Position numbers and translations under genes: made by a program
The notes under the pieces: model-generated
What the model saw: the letters and a program-made list of their open reading frames with translations, nothing else
What the model was told of the DNA's origin: nothing
Databases searched by the model: none
Shown: one piece after another, positions 1 to 8,415 of the stretch
How the letters are laid out: each line of letters begins with the position of its first letter
How positions within the stretch are numbered: the first letter of the stretch is position 1
DNA from: Terriglobia bacterium
GTDB taxonomy: Bacteria > Acidobacteriota > Terriglobia > Bryobacterales > Bryobacteraceae
Direction of reading: 5' to 3'
Length of the DNA stretch: 59,584 nucleotides
Assembly (NCBI GenBank): GCA_020073365.1
Contig: JAIQFL010000015.1
Coordinates: forward strand, 1 to 59,584

Positions 1-335
1 TTTGATTTCGGACGTCCTCCTTTCGTCGCGGAGGACAAAGACTGAACGGCGTCCTGCAGAGCCTCACGAGCCGGAAGAAAGGAGTGTCATCCACCTGGTC
101 TTGGTGTACCCAATTTCAGGATCATCTTGCATTGGAAACGATTCCTAATTTCAGGATCATCCTTGGATTGGAAAATGCTGCGGCGGGGCATCCGCGAACC
201 CGCGCATGGGTGCATGAGATGACCCGTGCCGGGGCGGGTGAGTCCAGGCGGCGGTCTAGGACCTTTAGGACCATTAGGACCTCCAGAAGACTGCCGCTGG
301 CCTCGACTCGTCCCCTCGCCCCATATAATAAGGGG
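1..335. other. Intergenic region upstream of glmS with short repeats
   Basis: No convincing gene. It holds an inverted repeat at 14-36 (GTCCTCC, 9-nt spacer, GGAGGAC) and a direct repeat of about 27 bp at 112-138 and 147-175 sharing AATTTCAGGATCATC and ATTGGAAA. A 9-bp unit starting TAGGACC occurs three times in tandem at 257-283. A frame open from 84 into glmS crosses this stretch, but its translation is low in complexity and unlike GlmS N termini, so it is treated as non-coding. The repeats may be debris of an old insertion; this is not proven. Confidence 0.6.
324..329 (+). promoter_or_regulatory. Candidate -10 box of glmS
   Basis: A perfect TATAAT lies only six bases before the glmS ATG at 336. 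If it is used, transcription would start at or next to the ATG and give a leaderless mRNA. The purine run AAGGGG touches the start codon and is too close to act as a ribosome binding site. No good -35 box is visible. Inference from position only. Confidence 0.4.
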
Positions 336-2189
336 ATGTGTGGAATCGTCGGCTACATCGGAACCCACCGGGCCGTTCCGATCATTCTTGAAGGACTGAA
401 GCGCCTGGAGTATCGGGGATACGATTCGGCGGGCCTCGCCGTCCTTTGCGACAATGACCAGCTTGAGGTGCGCCGCGCCAAGGGCAAACTGCGCAATCTC
501 GAAGAGGTCATCCGCATGAGCCCCGTGGACGGGACTTTTGGCATCGGCCACACTCGCTGGGCCACCCACGGGCGTCCCACCGAAGAGAACGCGCACCCGC
601 ACCGCGATTGCCAGGGCGACATCGTTGTGGTGCACAACGGGATCGTCGAGAACTACCTGAGCCTGAAGCACGGGCTCCAGCAGCAGGGCCACGTCTTCAA
701 GACCGAGACCGATACCGAAGTCATCGCGCACCTGGTGGAGAAACACTTCAAAGGCAACCTCGAAGAGGCTGTGCGCGCCGCCGTGAAGGAGCTCACCGGC
801 GTGTTCGCCCTGGCCGTGATTTCGCGCTCCGATCCAAATAAAATCGTGGCCGCGCGCCTCGGGCCGCCGGTAGTGATCGGGATCGGCGATGGCGAATACT
901 TCGTGGCGTCGGATGTGCCCGCCATCCTCACCCACACCCAGGATATGTTCTTCCTGGCGGATGGCGATATGGCGATCCTGACGCGCGAGGGCGTACGGCT
1001 CTCGGATTTCGACGGGCGCCTGGTAAAGCGGCAGGTCCAGCACATCTTGTGGAACCCCATCGAGGCGGAAAAAGGCGGCTACCAGCATTTCATGCTCAAG
1101 GAGATTTACGAGCAGCCGCGCGCCGTCCGTGACACTACGCTGGGCCGCGTGGGACAGGAGACGGGCCGCATTTTCCTGGATGAAATGGACATCGCGCCGG
1201 CCGAGTTCGCGCGCTTCCGGCAGGTGCGGATCATCGCCTGCGGTACGAGCTGGCACGCCGCCCTGGCCGGCAAGTTCATGATCGAGAAGCTGGCGCGCAT
1301 CCCCGTCGAGGTAGACTACGGCAGCGAGTTCCGCTATCGCGACCCCATCGTTCTCGAAGACACACTCACGGTGGTGATTTCGCAATCGGGGGAGACCGCC
1401 GACACCCTGGCGGCCCAGCGCGAGGCCAAACACAAGGGCTCCAAGACGCTGGCAATCTGCAACGTGGTGGGCTCCATGATCACCCGCGAAGCGGCGGGCA
1501 CCATTTACACGCACGCGGGGCCGGAAATCGGGGTGGCCTCCACCAAGGCCTTCACGTGCCAGTTGACCGCGCTGTTCATCCTGGCGATGCATCTGGGGCA
1601 AGCCAATCGCAATCTGGATGAGAGCATGTCCCGCTGCCTGGTGCAGGAGCTGCTGCGGCTTCCCGGCAAGCTCGAAACCGTGCTCAACAACGACGCCGTA
1701 TACAAGGCCGTGGCCGGGCATCTCCACAACGTCAAGGACGCGCTCTTCCTGGGCCGTGGTGTGCATTTCCCCATCGCGCTCGAAGGGGCGCTCAAACTCA
1801 AGGAGATCTCCTACATCCATGCCGAGGGATACCCGGCGGGAGAGATGAAGCACGGGCCCAACGCGCTGATCGACGAGCATCTGCCGGTAGTAGTGTTGGC
1901 GACTCGCGATCCTGCGAGCGATGAGAGCCGCGTCCTCTATGAGAAGACGCTGTCGAATATCCAGGAGGTCAAGGCCCGCGAAGGGATCGTCGTGGCGGTG
2001 GTAACCCAGGGAGACGAGGATGCGCCCAAGTCGGCCGACTACATCATCGAAATTCCGGCCACCACGGAGCTGCTGACGCCCATCCTTTCGATCGTGCCGC
2101 TGCAGTTGCTGGCTTACCACATCGCCGTCCGCCGCGGCTGCGACGTAGATCAGCCGCGCAATCTGGCCAAGAGCGTCACGGTTGAGTAG
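336..2189 (+). CDS. glmS: Glutamine--fructose-6-phosphate aminotransferase (isomerizing)
   Basis: Makes glucosamine-6-phosphate from fructose-6-phosphate and glutamine, the first step towards UDP-GlcNAc for peptidoglycan and LPS; cytoplasmic. 617 residues, normal for the family. The chosen start gives MCGIVGYIG, which puts the catalytic N-terminal cysteine directly after the initiator Met; the frame is open further upstream, but this cysteine must be exposed. The class II glutamine amidotransferase domain covers about residues 2-220 and two SIS sugar-isomerase domains follow ([17 protein letters not shown]). The C terminus NLAKSVTVE is typical of GlmS. The next gene overlaps its stop by 8 nt. 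No glmS ribozyme was recognised upstream. Confidence 0.97.
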   Translation: MCGIVGYIGTHRAVPIILEGLKRLEYRGYDSAGLAVLCDNDQLEVRRAKGKLRNLEEVIRMSPVDGTFGIGHTRWATHGRPTEENAHPHRDCQGDIVVVHNGIVENYLSLKHGLQQQGHVFKTETDTEVIAHLVEKHFKGNLEEAVRAAVKELTGVFALAVISRSDPNKIVAARLGPPVVIGIGDGEYFVASDVPAILTHTQDMFFLADGDMAILTREGVRLSDFDGRLVKRQVQHILWNPIEAEKGGYQHFMLKEIYEQPRAVRDTTLGRVGQETGRIFLDEMDIAPAEFARFRQVRIIACGTSWHAALAGKFMIEKLARIPVEVDYGSEFRYRDPIVLEDTLTVVISQSGETADTLAAQREAKHKGSKTLAICNVVGSMITREAAGTIYTHAGPEIGVASTKAFTCQLTALFILAMHLGQANRNLDESMSRCLVQELLRLPGKLETVLNNDAVYKAVAGHLHNVKDALFLGRGVHFPIALEGALKLKEISYIHAEGYPAGEMKHGPNALIDEHLPVVVLATRDPASDESRVLYEKTLSNIQEVKAREGIVVAVVTQGDEDAPKSADYIIEIPATTELLTPILSIVPLQLLAYHIAVRRGCDVDQPRNLAKSVTVE

Positions 2190-2616
2190 CTCCGGCTTAC
2201 AGCAGTTCTCCGAGCGGTTGTCGATATCGACGCGCGGCAAGGGGTTGTACGAGATCACGGACCAGATCGCCCGCTGGCTCAGCGGCTGCCCGGTGCGCGC
2301 AGGTCTGCTGACGGTCTTTATCCAGCACACGTCGGCCTCGCTGACCATCCAGGAAAACGCCGATCCCGATGTGGTCCACGATCTGAATGCGTTCTTCAAC
2401 CGCCTGGTCGAGGAGGACAATCGTCTCTACCGGCATACGGTAGAAGGACCGGACGATATGCCCGCGCACATTCGCGCCACCCTCACCCCGACGCAGCTTT
2501 CCATACCCGTGGACAAGGGCCGGCTGGCGTTGGGCACGTGGCAGGGGGTGTATGTTTTCGAACACCGCGCTTTCCCGCACCGGCGAAGCGTGCTGCTGCA
2601 CTTGATCGGCGAATGA
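2182..2616 (+). CDS. YjbQ/UPF0047 family protein
   Basis: 144-residue YjbQ (UPF0047) family protein. The signature [16 protein letters not shown] is present, as is the C-terminal [12 protein letters not shown] stretch. Some family members have weak thiamine-phosphate-synthase activity, but the physiological role is unsettled. The start is a TTG at 2182 that overlaps the glmS stop by 8 nt, suggesting translational coupling. No ATG occurs before the conserved core, so TTG is the likely start. Confidence 0.88.
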   Translation: MSSSGLQQFSERLSISTRGKGLYEITDQIARWLSGCPVRAGLLTVFIQHTSASLTIQENADPDVVHDLNAFFNRLVEEDNRLYRHTVEGPDDMPAHIRATLTPTQLSIPVDKGRLALGTWQGVYVFEHRAFPHRRSVLLHLIGE

Positions 2617-2725
2617 CCTCCATCTCTTGACGAGTACATCTTCCGTCTAGGTTAGCCAGACGTCCCACCAGCTCGGCGACGCTACGCAATGGGCCGCTCG
2701 CCGTGCGGTGTTACACTGATCCATA

Positions 2726-3511
2726 GTGGCTTACAGCCAAATCCTGTTTGAAGCGGATGAGCACGGAATCGCGCTGATCACGGTCAACCGGCCGGAGAAG
2801 CTCAACGCTCTTTCCGGCTCCTTGGTAGCGGAATTGAGAGACGCCTTTGAGCGTGTGGCTGGGGAATCCGCGATACGCGCCGCCATTGTTACGGGGGCCG
2901 GCGACAAGGCCTTCGTAGCCGGCGCCGATATCAAGGAGCTCGCGGCACTCTCGGCCATCGAAGCACGCCAGTATGCGCTGCGGGGACAACAGGCATTCCG
3001 CCTGCTCGAAACGCTCGGCAAGCCCTCGGTAGCAGCGGTAAACGGATACGCCCTGGGCGGAGGGCTCGAACTGGCCATGGCCTGCACGGTGCGGTTCGCC
3101 TCGGAGAACGCCAGGCTCGGACAGCCCGAAGTGAAATTGGGGATCATCCCCGGCTATGGAGGGACTCAGCGCCTTCCCCGCCTGGTGGGACGTGGCCGCG
3201 CACTCGAACTGTTGCTTTCGGGCGAAGCGGTAACGGCTGCCGAAGCCCATCGCATCGGCCTGGTGAATGCCGTGGTGCCGCAGGCGGAGCTACTGGGCCA
3301 CAGCCGGTCCTGGCTGCACAAAGTAATGGCCAACGCGCCGCTGGCGCTCGGGTTGGTCCTCGAATCCGTGGATGTGGGGCTGGATATCGGCCTGGAGGCC
3401 GGTATGCGCTTCGAAGCGGCTGCGTTCGGAATCAGCGCGGCAACCGAAGATCGCCGGGAAGGCACCCGCGCGTTCCTTGAGAAACGCAGCCCGGCCTTCG
3501 CGGGGAAATGA
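2726..3511 (+). CDS. Enoyl-CoA hydratase/isomerase family protein
   Basis: 261-residue crotonase-fold protein, probably a short-chain enoyl-CoA hydratase of beta-oxidation or amino-acid catabolism; cytoplasmic. Oxyanion-hole segments AGADIKEL (about 65-72) and GYALGGGLELAMAC (about 107-120) are intact. Both glutamates expected in true hydratases are present, E115 in the GGGLE motif and E135 in GQPEVKLG, so hydratase is favoured over a pure isomerase. Starts with GTG without a clear Shine-Dalgarno sequence. It ends 3 bp before ribH and is probably cotranscribed with ribH and nusB, though the pathways are unrelated. Substrate chain length cannot be told from the sequence. Confidence 0.9.
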   Translation: MAYSQILFEADEHGIALITVNRPEKLNALSGSLVAELRDAFERVAGESAIRAAIVTGAGDKAFVAGADIKELAALSAIEARQYALRGQQAFRLLETLGKPSVAAVNGYALGGGLELAMACTVRFASENARLGQPEVKLGIIPGYGGTQRLPRLVGRGRALELLLSGEAVTAAEAHRIGLVNAVVPQAELLGHSRSWLHKVMANAPLALGLVLESVDVGLDIGLEAGMRFEAAAFGISAATEDRREGTRAFLEKRSPAFAGK

Positions 3512-3514
3512 GCT

Positions 3515-3991
3515 ATGGCAAAAGTATTTGAAGGGCAGCTTTCCGCCGCCGGACTTCGTTTCGCCATCATTGTGAGCCGCTTCAACAGCTTCATCACCGA
3601 GCGTCTGTTGAGCGGCGCCATGGACGCACTGAACCGCAGCGGCGCTAGCCCCGACCTGATCGACGTCGTCAAGGTCCCGGGTTCGTGGGAGGTGCCGATG
3701 GTCGCCGGGGAAGTCGCCCGCCAACACCGGTACGACGCGATCGTCTGCCTCAGCGCGGTGATCCGTGGCGAGACCCCGCACTTCGATTATGTGGCGGCGG
3801 AGGTGGCCAAAGGGGTGGCCCATGTGGCTGCCGAGACCGGAGTGCCGGTGGCTTTCGGCGTGCTCACTACCAACACACTGGAACAGGCCATCGACCGCGC
3901 GGGAGCCAAGGGAGGCAACAAAGGTTTCGATGCCGCCATGGCCGCCATCGAAATGGCCAATCTGCTTCGAACGCTCCGGCAGGCCACCTAA
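3515..3991 (+). CDS. ribH: 6,7-dimethyl-8-ribityllumazine synthase
   Basis: 158 residues, the usual length. Catalyses the penultimate step of riboflavin synthesis, condensing 5-amino-6-ribitylaminouracil with dihydroxybutanone phosphate. Visible motifs are SRFNSFIT (phosphate and substrate loop), [17 protein letters not shown] with the catalytic histidine at H89, and GVLTTNT. The stop TAA shares one base with the ATG of nusB, the common ribH-nusB arrangement. Other rib genes are not in this window. Confidence 0.96.
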   Translation: MAKVFEGQLSAAGLRFAIIVSRFNSFITERLLSGAMDALNRSGASPDLIDVVKVPGSWEVPMVAGEVARQHRYDAIVCLSAVIRGETPHFDYVAAEVAKGVAHVAAETGVPVAFGVLTTNTLEQAIDRAGAKGGNKGFDAAMAAIEMANLLRTLRQAT

Positions 3992-4428
3992 TGCCCTCGC
4001 GACACAAGTCCCGGCAACGCGCCCTGCAGATTCTCTTTCTGTGGGATGCCCGCAGGCAGCCGGTGGACGAGGCCATCAACGCCTATTACGACACCCTCTA
4101 TTCCGAAGAACGGCCCGAGCGCGAGCCGTTCGTGGCCGACCTGGTTCGCGGGACGGTCGAGCACATCGCCTGGGTGGACGAACAGATATCCAGGCATGCC
4201 GAGCATTGGCGGATGGAACGAATGCCCGCGGTGGACCGCAATATCCTCCGCCTGGCGGTGTACGAGATGACCTACGGCGGCACTCCGCCGGCGGTCGCCA
4301 TCGATGAGGCCCTGGAATTGGCTCGCAAGTATTCCAACGAAGAATCCGTCCAGTTCGTGAACGGGGTTCTGGATGCCATCCACCGGGGCATGCCGCAAGT
4401 GGGCGCCAGTATCGACAGGGCAGGCTGA
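3991..4428 (+). CDS. nusB: Transcription antitermination factor NusB
   Basis: 145 residues. NusB binds boxA RNA with NusE (ribosomal protein S10) in antitermination complexes on rRNA operons. The N terminus SRHKSRQRALQILF is the arginine-rich family signature, and LRLAVYEM with PPAVAIDEALELARKYS marks the C-terminal helical bundle. The start codon overlaps the ribH stop by one base. Confidence 0.95.
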   Translation: MPSRHKSRQRALQILFLWDARRQPVDEAINAYYDTLYSEERPEREPFVADLVRGTVEHIAWVDEQISRHAEHWRMERMPAVDRNILRLAVYEMTYGGTPPAVAIDEALELARKYSNEESVQFVNGVLDAIHRGMPQVGASIDRAG

Positions 4429-4487
4429 AGCCCGGCTGGCGGCGGCGACCGGCCGCTGTGTCACTTCCGCAACTGCCTGCGGTTGGC

Positions 4488-4889
4488 CTATCCGCTCCGG
4501 CCACCTTTGGATCCGCTCCCCAGGATTCTCCGGCCGCACTCGTGAAAGTCGATGCACCGGCACTTTTGAGCCCGTTCGAGCAACTCCTTCATTACGGCGA
4601 TGCGCTGGGTCAAGGCGTCCAACTCCGCAATCTTCTTGCGGGCGAGGCCCTGCCAGCGCTCCGACAGAGGGACGTCGCGGCGGAAGCCATTGAAGAGCCT
4701 ACGAACCTCCTCGAGCGTGAATCCGCAGTCTTTGGCGCGCTCCAGCACGGCGAGCCGCTCCAGAATGGCGCTGTCGTAACGCCGCTGCCCGCCGGAGCGG
4801 AGCGGCTTCGGAAGCAAACCGGATTTTTCGTAAAAGCGAATGGCGGACGCGCGCAGGCCGATCTGTTTCGCTACCTGGCCGATGGTCAT
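4488..4889 (-). CDS. MerR family transcriptional regulator
   Basis: 133-residue MerR-type activator. The start at 4889 gives MTIGQVAKQIGLRASAIRFY, the canonical winged-helix N terminus; the frame is open upstream but the extension is not MerR-like and would cross the divergent promoter. The DNA-binding domain spans residues 1-70 (RYYD region FYEKSGLL, GGQRRYD), followed by a long dimerisation helix. The C-terminal end carries CRC, five residues, then C. This resembles the four-cysteine iron-sulphur loop of SoxR, but the position of the first SoxR cysteine is alanine. It may sense a metal or thiol-reactive compound. It is divergent from the protein at 4951, probably its target. Confidence 0.88.
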   Translation of the reverse strand: MTIGQVAKQIGLRASAIRFYEKSGLLPKPLRSGGQRRYDSAILERLAVLERAKDCGFTLEEVRRLFNGFRRDVPLSERWQGLARKKIAELDALTQRIAVMKELLERAQKCRCIDFHECGRRILGSGSKGGRSG

Positions 4890-4912
4890 GGGAAGGGGCA
4901 CGGAAAAAACCT

Positions 4913-4944
4913 CTTGACTTAAAGTCAAGTTTAAGTCGTAAGCT
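4913..4944 (+). promoter_or_regulatory. MerR-type operator/promoter with 19-bp spacer
   Basis: Near-palindrome CTTGACTTAAAGTCAAG at 4913-4929 lies between a -35 box TTGACT (4914-4919) and a -10-like TAAGCT (4939-4944). The spacer is 19 bp, the overlong spacing characteristic of MerR-activated promoters. It sits between the divergent MerR gene and the gene at 4951. The -10 is only six bases from that ATG, so the transcript may be leaderless. Confidence 0.75.
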
Positions 4945-4950
4945 CGGCTC

Positions 4951-5373
4951 ATGACAACCAGAATCCTTGTATCCACGCTCGCCGTAATTTCCGCGTGCGT
5001 CTGCCAGTCCCAGTCGAAACCGGCGGGCTCTGAAAACTCCAACCCAACGCCATTCGCGTGCAACCTCAAGGCATTTACACCGCAACAAAGGGCGCAGCAC
5101 CGCCGATTGGGCGACCAATTGATGCCAGCCGTGGTTGCGGCCCGCGAACTGAATGACGGTTACGCACTAGAGATCGACTCCAGACAGGTGTCGGTGGTGG
5201 AGGTGGCCCAATGGGTGGAGCTGGAACGGAAATGCTGTCCATTTTTCGATTTTCAACTCGACTTGCACGGCCAGGACGGAGGCCTGTGGCTGAGCCTCAA
5301 GGGGAGGGACGGCGTGAAGCAGTTCATCGAGATGGATTTCACCCGGTTGCGCGGCAAGTTGGGCCATCGATAG
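4951..5373 (+). CDS. Small exported protein with CCPFF motif, probable MerR target
   Basis: 140 residues with no function recognised. The N terminus is short and hydrophobic and ends ISACVCQS, compatible with a lipoprotein or secretion signal. The mature part has a lone cysteine (FACNLKAFTP) and then ELERKCCPFFDFQ, a vicinal cysteine pair followed by Pro-Phe-Phe. Vicinal thiols bind soft metals or arsenicals, so with a MerR-type promoter directly upstream, a role in metal or metalloid handling is plausible but unproven. The gene stands alone with no transporter or reductase next to it. Confidence 0.7.
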   Translation: MTTRILVSTLAVISACVCQSQSKPAGSENSNPTPFACNLKAFTPQQRAQHRRLGDQLMPAVVAARELNDGYALEIDSRQVSVVEVAQWVELERKCCPFFDFQLDLHGQDGGLWLSLKGRDGVKQFIEMDFTRLRGKLGHR

Positions 5374-5415
5374 CGCAGGCTTGCGAGCCTGTGTTGGCCG
5401 ACTGACGCCGGCGGC

Positions 5416-5445
5416 GGACAGACGACGAAACCCGATCGTCTGTCC
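5416..5445. repeat. Inverted repeat upstream of the LacI-type gene
   Basis: Perfect 10-bp arms GGACAGACGA (5416-5425) and TCGTCTGTCC (5436-5445) around a 10-nt loop. Just upstream at about 5372-5391 is a second, imperfect palindrome GCAGGCTTGCGAGCCTG. Similar GC-rich palindromes recur elsewhere in the window, so these are probably dispersed repeat elements. A LacI operator role is possible but less likely. Confidence 0.55.
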
Positions 5446-5534
5446 CACACCACCACGCTTCCGCGCAACTTGATATACTCGGCATTCTGGCAGATGTTCC
5501 GGCCTCATCCAACCCCGCCAGGCACATCGTATCT

Positions 5535-6554
5535 ATGTCTAACACCGTCAACTCTCCCGTTCGCCTGAAAGACATAGCGCGCGATCTCAACGTGTCCGTC
5601 ATGACCGTTTCGAAAGTGGTCCGCGGATGCGCCGATGTAGGCGCGGAAACGCGCAGCCGCGTGCTCGCCCGCATCAAGGAGCTGAACTATCAGCCCAACT
5701 GGGTGGCCCGCAGCCTGGCCGCGCGGCGCACCTTCATGATCGGGCTCATCGTGCCCGACCTCATGCACTCCTTCTTCGCGGAAATCGCCAAGGGCGTTTC
5801 CTCCGCCATCCGGCCACTGGGCTATGACGTGGTCATCTGCAATTCCGAAGAGAACTGCGCGGTCGAATCGAGCGAAGTCGACCGTCTTCTCGCGCGGCAG
5901 GTGGACGGCCTGATTCTCGCCTCGGCACAGCCGCCATCCTCGCTGGACGTTTTTCAGCGGATCGAAGCGCGCAGCGTGCCGTATGTTCTGATTGACCGTC
6001 GGTTCACCGCCGCGAGCGCGCCCTACGTGGGGGCCGACGATGAGGCCATCGGCCGGCTCGCGACCACTCACCTGATCGAGCGGGGCTGCCGCCACATCGC
6101 CCACATCGCAGGCCCTCCGATCACCACCGGAGTGGGGCGCTTAAAAGGATATCGGGAGGCGCTGGCATCCGCCGGCCTCACGGTACCCGATTCGTATGTG
6201 GTGAGTGCCACCGACGACGCCTCGGGCTACCTTGCGGCGCGCCAATTGCTCACGATCGACCCGCGGCCCGATGGCATCTTCGGCTATAACGACCCCACTG
6301 CCGCCGGCGCCATGAAAGCCATTCTCGAAGCGGGTATCGGCATCCCCCAGTCGATCAAGGTAATCGGTGTCGGCAACGTGCACTATTCCGACCTCCTGCG
6401 CGTGCCGCTCTCCACCATCGACCAGAGCAGTGCCAGCATTGGGCAGCAGGCTGCGGAGATTCTGGTGAAGGCCATCGGCTCGAAGCGACGCCGGCCGCCG
6501 CGCACCGTGATCATTCCGCCAACGCTCATCGTCCGCGAGTCCACCGGCGGGTAG
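5535..6554 (+). CDS. LacI family transcriptional regulator
   Basis: 339 residues. The N-terminal LacI HTH is clear (RLKDIARDLNVSVMTVSKV, hinge YQPNWVARSL), followed by a periplasmic-binding-protein-like effector domain (IGLIVPDLMHSFF, GLILAS, DDEAIGRLA, DGIFGYND, TTID-type region). Such regulators usually repress or activate carbohydrate genes. No sugar transporter or hydrolase adjoins it here, so the effector and regulon are unknown. A possible -10 TATACT lies at 5474-5479. Confidence 0.93.
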   Translation: MSNTVNSPVRLKDIARDLNVSVMTVSKVVRGCADVGAETRSRVLARIKELNYQPNWVARSLAARRTFMIGLIVPDLMHSFFAEIAKGVSSAIRPLGYDVVICNSEENCAVESSEVDRLLARQVDGLILASAQPPSSLDVFQRIEARSVPYVLIDRRFTAASAPYVGADDEAIGRLATTHLIERGCRHIAHIAGPPITTGVGRLKGYREALASAGLTVPDSYVVSATDDASGYLAARQLLTIDPRPDGIFGYNDPTAAGAMKAILEAGIGIPQSIKVIGVGNVHYSDLLRVPLSTIDQSSASIGQQAAEILVKAIGSKRRRPPRTVIIPPTLIVRESTGG

Positions 6555-6638
6555 TGCCCAAGTGGCCGGGCTAGCGGGACGCGTCCACGGGATCTGCTCC
6601 TCGACTCCAAGGCCAAGCTGGAGCATGCCCCACGTTAG

Positions 6639-7619
6639 TTAGTTCTCCGTCGGTCTCTCCACGTGGTCGATGACGTACGTTTCGATCGGGGCTTTTTGCG
6701 GCTCCATCTTTAGCCCGAGCCGCTCGAAGATCATAAAAAGCGTCGGGATGGCAGGATCGGAGAAAGCCAGGTCCTCCGCACTGGGTGGTGTTCCTGGAGA
6801 AGGAGGCTGTCTGGGGCGCATGGGCAGCCAGCCTTCACTCTCGATATCGTAGAGCCGCTCGATGCCGGTCTTGTCTATCAAGGGGCGATCCGTCCAGTTC
6901 TCCACAAACCCTACCAGGTCTGCCATGTTGACCGCAGTCCCGTGCAGTCCTCGCCCCTGACCACCCATGAATCGATGGCAGGGAACGCCTTTCTTCTCGG
7001 GGTCCTTTGGGTCGGCGCAATCCTTTTCCGCGACCTTCGATTCCCGGAGCTTGGGCCCATTCTTTCCGACGAGCAACACATACACCGGCAGTTCCTTTGT
7101 CTCGCGGAGGACCTTCAGCTTGAACCGGTCCGCGAGGAGTGTCTGCAACATCAATCTCATCCTGGCGTCTTGCTCCTTGGCCGGTAACTCGGCGGGAATC
7201 GCGCCCTTCTCGGGGGTTGCTTCAATATCGTACCGTTCCGAGCGGATCCAGTCCGGTCCGCCGGAAAGCCGGGGGGATTGAAAAGACACGTTGTAAGCAG
7301 CAGCAATGATCATATATAGGGGAGACTCCCTCACGATCAATCTGCCCCCGGGCTCACCCTTCATCGTCCCAAAGCTGCGCGGATCTGCGGATTTGTTGGC
7401 TTTGACGGAGGCCACCTCGAAGGCCAGGCGCTTCTCGGGCTGCGACTGGGCTCGCATTTGGGGCGCATGCATAATCCCGATGAGGATGGGGGTTGCCACG
7501 GCCGCCACTCCCGCGGCGGCCAGCAGCAGTTTCTTTCCGAAGCGAAGATTGTGTGTCACGTGATGGGTCATGATTGCCTCGATTCGTTTCGTGAGATTGG
7601 AGCCCGTTACGCCGGACAT
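6639..7619 (-). CDS. TIGR03435-type protein, C-terminal half of a frameshifted M56 fusion
   Basis: 326 residues by its own ATG. The N-terminal helix LLLAAAGVAAVATPILIGI precedes a conserved exported domain: FEVASVKAN, GGRLIVRESPLYMIIAAAYN, LSGGPDWIRSERYDIEATP, and the terminal VIDHVERPTEN. This is the pattern of TIGR03435, a family of unknown function expanded in soil Acidobacteria and often fused to BlaR1-like proteases. The frame stays open upstream of 7619 and encodes RERACDEEVL and AEGILKVCKLYLESPLACM, the normal continuation of an M56 peptidase, in a different frame from 7714-8415. It is therefore probably the 3' part of one gene, 6639-8415. Confidence 0.8.
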   Translation of the reverse strand: MSGVTGSNLTKRIEAIMTHHVTHNLRFGKKLLLAAAGVAAVATPILIGIMHAPQMRAQSQPEKRLAFEVASVKANKSADPRSFGTMKGEPGGRLIVRESPLYMIIAAAYNVSFQSPRLSGGPDWIRSERYDIEATPEKGAIPAELPAKEQDARMRLMLQTLLADRFKLKVLRETKELPVYVLLVGKNGPKLRESKVAEKDCADPKDPEKKGVPCHRFMGGQGRGLHGTAVNMADLVGFVENWTDRPLIDKTGIERLYDIESEGWLPMRPRQPPSPGTPPSAEDLAFSDPAIPTLFMIFERLGLKMEPQKAPIETYVIDHVERPTEN

Positions 7620-7713
7620 GCAGGCCAGGGGCGATTCCAGATACAGCTTGCAGACCTTGAGAATGCCCTCGGCATAGACTTCGGGGTCGTTCGACGACCG
7701 CAGAACTTCTTCG

Positions 7714-8415
7714 TCACAGGCGCGCTCGCGCTCTTCCCAGGCGGGTCTCGATCCACCACACCAGGGGATGAAACCAGAAGAGGGCTTCGACCAACATATG
7801 AACGGCGGCAGCCAGGTTGTCGCGCCTCCGGACGTGACACAACTCGTGTGCCAGGACTGCGTCCAACTGGGCCTGCGTCAGGTGGTCTCGAATGCCTTGA
7901 GGCAGCAGCAGGATGGGTCTGCGTACACCGAAGATCCCCGGCTCCATACGTGCGGGCGAGGACATCGCTTGGATTGGTATGTCAAGCGGCAAGGGCTGGG
8001 CCGCACGCAGGACCGTCCGGATGCGCCGCCAGCGGCTGAACCAGGAAAGGACACCGGTCACGAAACCGCAAAACCATACACCAAACAGAACGGCGGGAAT
8101 GCGGCTTGGCGCCGGCGGCGCCACCGCCGGCCGAGGCGCCGGAGCCGGTGCCACGAAAGGCTGGCCGACCTGTTGCATCACGAAAGACAATCGACCAGGC
8201 CTGGCCGCCGGGGCCGCCCGCCAATCCAGTTGACTGCCGATGCCGACCAGCAACGCAAACGGGATGAGGAATTTCACGGACGCCGCCAGCCAGATCGCAT
8301 ATCGCACCGGCGCGCGGTTCTTTCGGAACGCCAGCGTCAACAGCGCCGCCACGGCGGCGAAAAGAGTGGATTGCCAAAGGTGGTTGGCCAGCGGTAACAA
8401 GTATGCCGGGATCAT
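7714..8415 (-). CDS. BlaR1-like M56 peptidase, N-terminal part (frameshifted)
   Basis: 233 residues, truncated by a frameshift. Membrane-embedded M56 zinc protease: the first helix starts MIPAYLLPLANHLWQSTLF, several hydrophobic segments follow, then AVLAHELCHVRRRDN with the HExxH zinc motif. The frame is lost at 7736-7740, where CTGGGAAGAG replaces the CTGGTGGAAGAG expected for TRLVEERERAC; the reading then ends in GRARARL. Its ATG overlaps the TGA of the BlaI gene (ATGA), so the two are coupled. BlaR1 proteases normally sense an envelope signal and cleave BlaI. The break could be a sequencing error or true inactivation. Confidence 0.82.
   Translation of the reverse strand: MIPAYLLPLANHLWQSTLFAAVAALLTLAFRKNRAPVRYAIWLAASVKFLIPFALLVGIGSQLDWRAAPAARPGRLSFVMQQVGQPFVAPAPAPRPAVAPPAPSRIPAVLFGVWFCGFVTGVLSWFSRWRRIRTVLRAAQPLPLDIPIQAMSSPARMEPGIFGVRRPILLLPQGIRDHLTQAQLDAVLAHELCHVRRRDNLAAAVHMLVEALFWFHPLVWWIETRLGRARARL

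Noticed and set aside
84-335. 84-codon N-terminal extension of glmS
   Set aside because: GlmS needs its cysteine directly after the initiator Met; the extension contains tandem repeats and no family similarity.
240-335. Possible glmS ribozyme/riboswitch
   Set aside because: The conserved core and cleavage site context were not found, and the region is too short and repeat-rich.
87-2420. Long open frame (777 codons) on the minus strand across glmS
   Set aside because: Antisense shadow of glmS caused by high GC; the plus strand encodes an unmistakable GlmS.
4913-4929. SoxR box
   Set aside because: The palindrome and cysteine cluster differ from SoxR; a general MerR-type operator fits better.
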